A DNA stretch of 6,881 bases. Origin: Maribacter sp. (lineage in GTDB: Bacteria; Bacteroidota; Bacteroidia; Flavobacteriales; Flavobacteriaceae). The notes below the pieces were generated by a model. It saw only the letters and a program-made list of their open reading frames with translations. It was not told where the DNA came from and searched no databases. This document shows positions 5,715 to 6,881 of this stretch, in pieces (within the stretch, counting starts at the first letter, position 1; the number at the start of each line of letters is the position of its first letter). Location of the stretch: assembly GCA_018679695.1 (NCBI GenBank), contig JAHHKH010000164.1:1-6881 (forward strand), in the 5' to 3' direction. A program made the position numbers and the translations under genes.

Positions 5715-6881
5715 CTCGAACCAAAACAGGTCTGGAACAAATTTGCCGATTTAAATGAAGTGCCAAGACCTTCGAAGAAGGAAGAAAAGGTCATACAATT
5801 TATGTTGGATTATGGTAATTCACTGGGACTAGAGACCTTCTCAGATGCTGTAGGCAATGTGATCATACGCAAACCGGCCACCACCGGAATGGAAGACCGT
5901 AAAAAAATAACCTTGCAATCACATCTGGATATGGTTCACCAAAAAAATGCGGATACTAATTTTGATTTTGATAAAGAAGGCATTAAGATGTACGTCGAAG
6001 GCGACTGGGTAAAAGCCAAAGGGACAACCTTGGGTGCGGATAACGGTTTGGGTGTTGCCACCATCATGGCATTGTTGGAAAGTACCGATATTCCACATCC
6101 TTTTTTGGAAGCTTTGTTCACCATCGATGAAGAAACGGGAATGACGGGCGCTATGGGTCTCGAGGGAGGCGTGTTACAGGGAGAGATCTTATTGAATCTG
6201 GACACCGAGGATGATGATGAATTGGATATAGGATGTGCCGGAGGAATTGATGTCACCGCTACACGTACCTATATTGAAGAAAAGGTTGCCAATAATACCG
6301 TAGGTTGTTTGATTGCTGTAAAGGATTTACAAGGGGGCCATAGTGGTATGGATATCCATAAAGGATTGGGCAATGCCAATAAGATCATGAATCGCTTACT
6401 TTTCAGAGGAATGGATAATTTTGGCCTGCAAATTTCCGAAATTGATGGTGGTAGTTTGCGAAACGCCATACCTCGTGAGAGTTTTGCCGTCGTGGCCCTG
6501 GACAAATCCTTAAAATCGGAATTTGAGGCTGCTTTTAAGCAATTAGCGGCAACCATCAAATTAGAGCTCGCAGTAAATGAACCCGATTTGACCATTTCAA
6601 TTGAATGGACGGATGCACCCCCGAAAGTGATGCAAAAAGATAGCCAAGGGAAATTGATCAGGGCTATCTATGCGGCCCATAACGGGGTCTACGCCATGAG
6701 TGCAGCAATCCCTGATCTGGTCGAAACTTCGAATAATATCGCCAGGGTAGTAGTAAAAGAGGGCGAAATTAAAATCGGCTGCCTTACACGTTCTTCAGTG
6801 AATTCGGCGAAATTGGATTTGGCCAATGCCTTGAAATCGGCTTTTGAACTTGCCGGTTGTGAGGTAAGTATGGATGGTGAT
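5694..6881 (+). CDS. pepD: Aminoacyl-histidine dipeptidase (M20 family), 3'-truncated by window edge
   Basis: The frame runs from ATG 5694 through 396 codons to the last base with no stop. PepD proteins are about 485 aa, so roughly 90 residues, including the last zinc-binding His, lie outside. The M20 metal site is clear: H77 and D79 in SHLDMV, D116 in LGADNGLG, E146-E147 in DEETGM, and D170 in NLDTED. By family knowledge H77, D116, E147 and D170 bind the two zinc ions, D79 orients H77, and E146 is the general base. GGHSGMDIH (214-222) marks the start of the lid/dimerisation domain and carries H216. The product is a cytosolic dipeptidase that cleaves Xaa-His and other dipeptides (beta-alanyl-histidine in some members); there is no signal peptide. 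The N-terminus aligns with the usual PepD start (LEPKQVWNKFADLNEVPRPS), which supports this ATG. The sequence before it is A-rich and has no Shine-Dalgarno, as is common in this phylum. It is divergent from DUF3810 across 72 bp. Confidence 0.93.
   Translation, partial: MSKEVRQLEPKQVWNKFADLNEVPRPSKKEEKVIQFMLDYGNSLGLETFSDAVGNVIIRKPATTGMEDRKKITLQSHLDMVHQKNADTNFDFDKEGIKMYVEGDWVKAKGTTLGADNGLGVATIMALLESTDIPHPFLEALFTIDEETGMTGAMGLEGGVLQGEILLNLDTEDDDELDIGCAGGIDVTATRTYIEEKVANNTVGCLIAVKDLQGGHSGMDIHKGLGNANKIMNRLLFRGMDNFGLQISEIDGGSLRNAIPRESFAVVALDKSLKSEFEAAFKQLAATIKLELAVNEPDLTISIEWTDAPPKVMQKDSQGKLIRAIYAAHNGVYAMSAAIPDLVETSNNIARVVVKEGEIKIGCLTRSSVNSAKLDLANALKSAFELAGCEVSMDGD

Noticed and set aside
5936..6595. 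Two minus-strand open frames of about 106-108 codons opposite pepD
   Set aside because: They are antisense to the M20 metal-site region of pepD, with low-complexity Ser/Pro-rich translations and no start signals.

Overview
The window looks like chromosomal sequence from a member of the Bacteroidota, most likely a marine-type Flavobacteriaceae. The evidence is moderately AT-rich DNA, Sec signal peptides of the 'FAQ' style, mostly no Shine-Dalgarno sequence before the starts, promoter-like TAnnTTTG elements, and a DUF3810 protein. The family-level placement is inference from these traits.

Layout, left to right: 1-222 is an AT-rich non-coding stretch. Then come three leftward (minus-strand) genes. 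Position 223-1518 encodes a secreted single-domain amidohydrolase-like protein of 431 aa. Position 1529-4474 encodes a secreted 981-aa protein with two amidohydrolase domains. Position 4554-5621 encodes a membrane-anchored DUF3810 protein with an HEIGH motif. A rightward gene starts at 5694 and runs off the right edge. It is an M20-family aminoacyl-histidine dipeptidase (PepD type), with 396 residues visible.

The two amidohydrolase genes are separated by 10 bp and are almost certainly one transcript, read from a candidate promoter at 4502-4531. Together they carry three amidohydrolase-type domains. Only one, the C-terminal half of the 981-aa protein, keeps the HxH metal motif and the other metal-binding residues. 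In the other two domains HxH is replaced by Y-S-D and C-K-A. The pair therefore reads as one active periplasmic or secreted hydrolase domain accompanied by two degenerate relatives. The substrate cannot be told from sequence.

DUF3810 and pepD diverge from a 72-bp gap in which their candidate promoters overlap. A TTG codon at 5712-5714 could be taken as the DUF3810 start, but the ATG at 5619-5621 is much more likely. All four genes encode (predicted) hydrolases of peptide or amide bonds. A shared pathway in peptide turnover is possible but unproven. I see no mobile element, CRISPR array, tRNA or rRNA, and no strong evidence for a wholly new system. The most unusual content is the degenerate/active amidohydrolase set.
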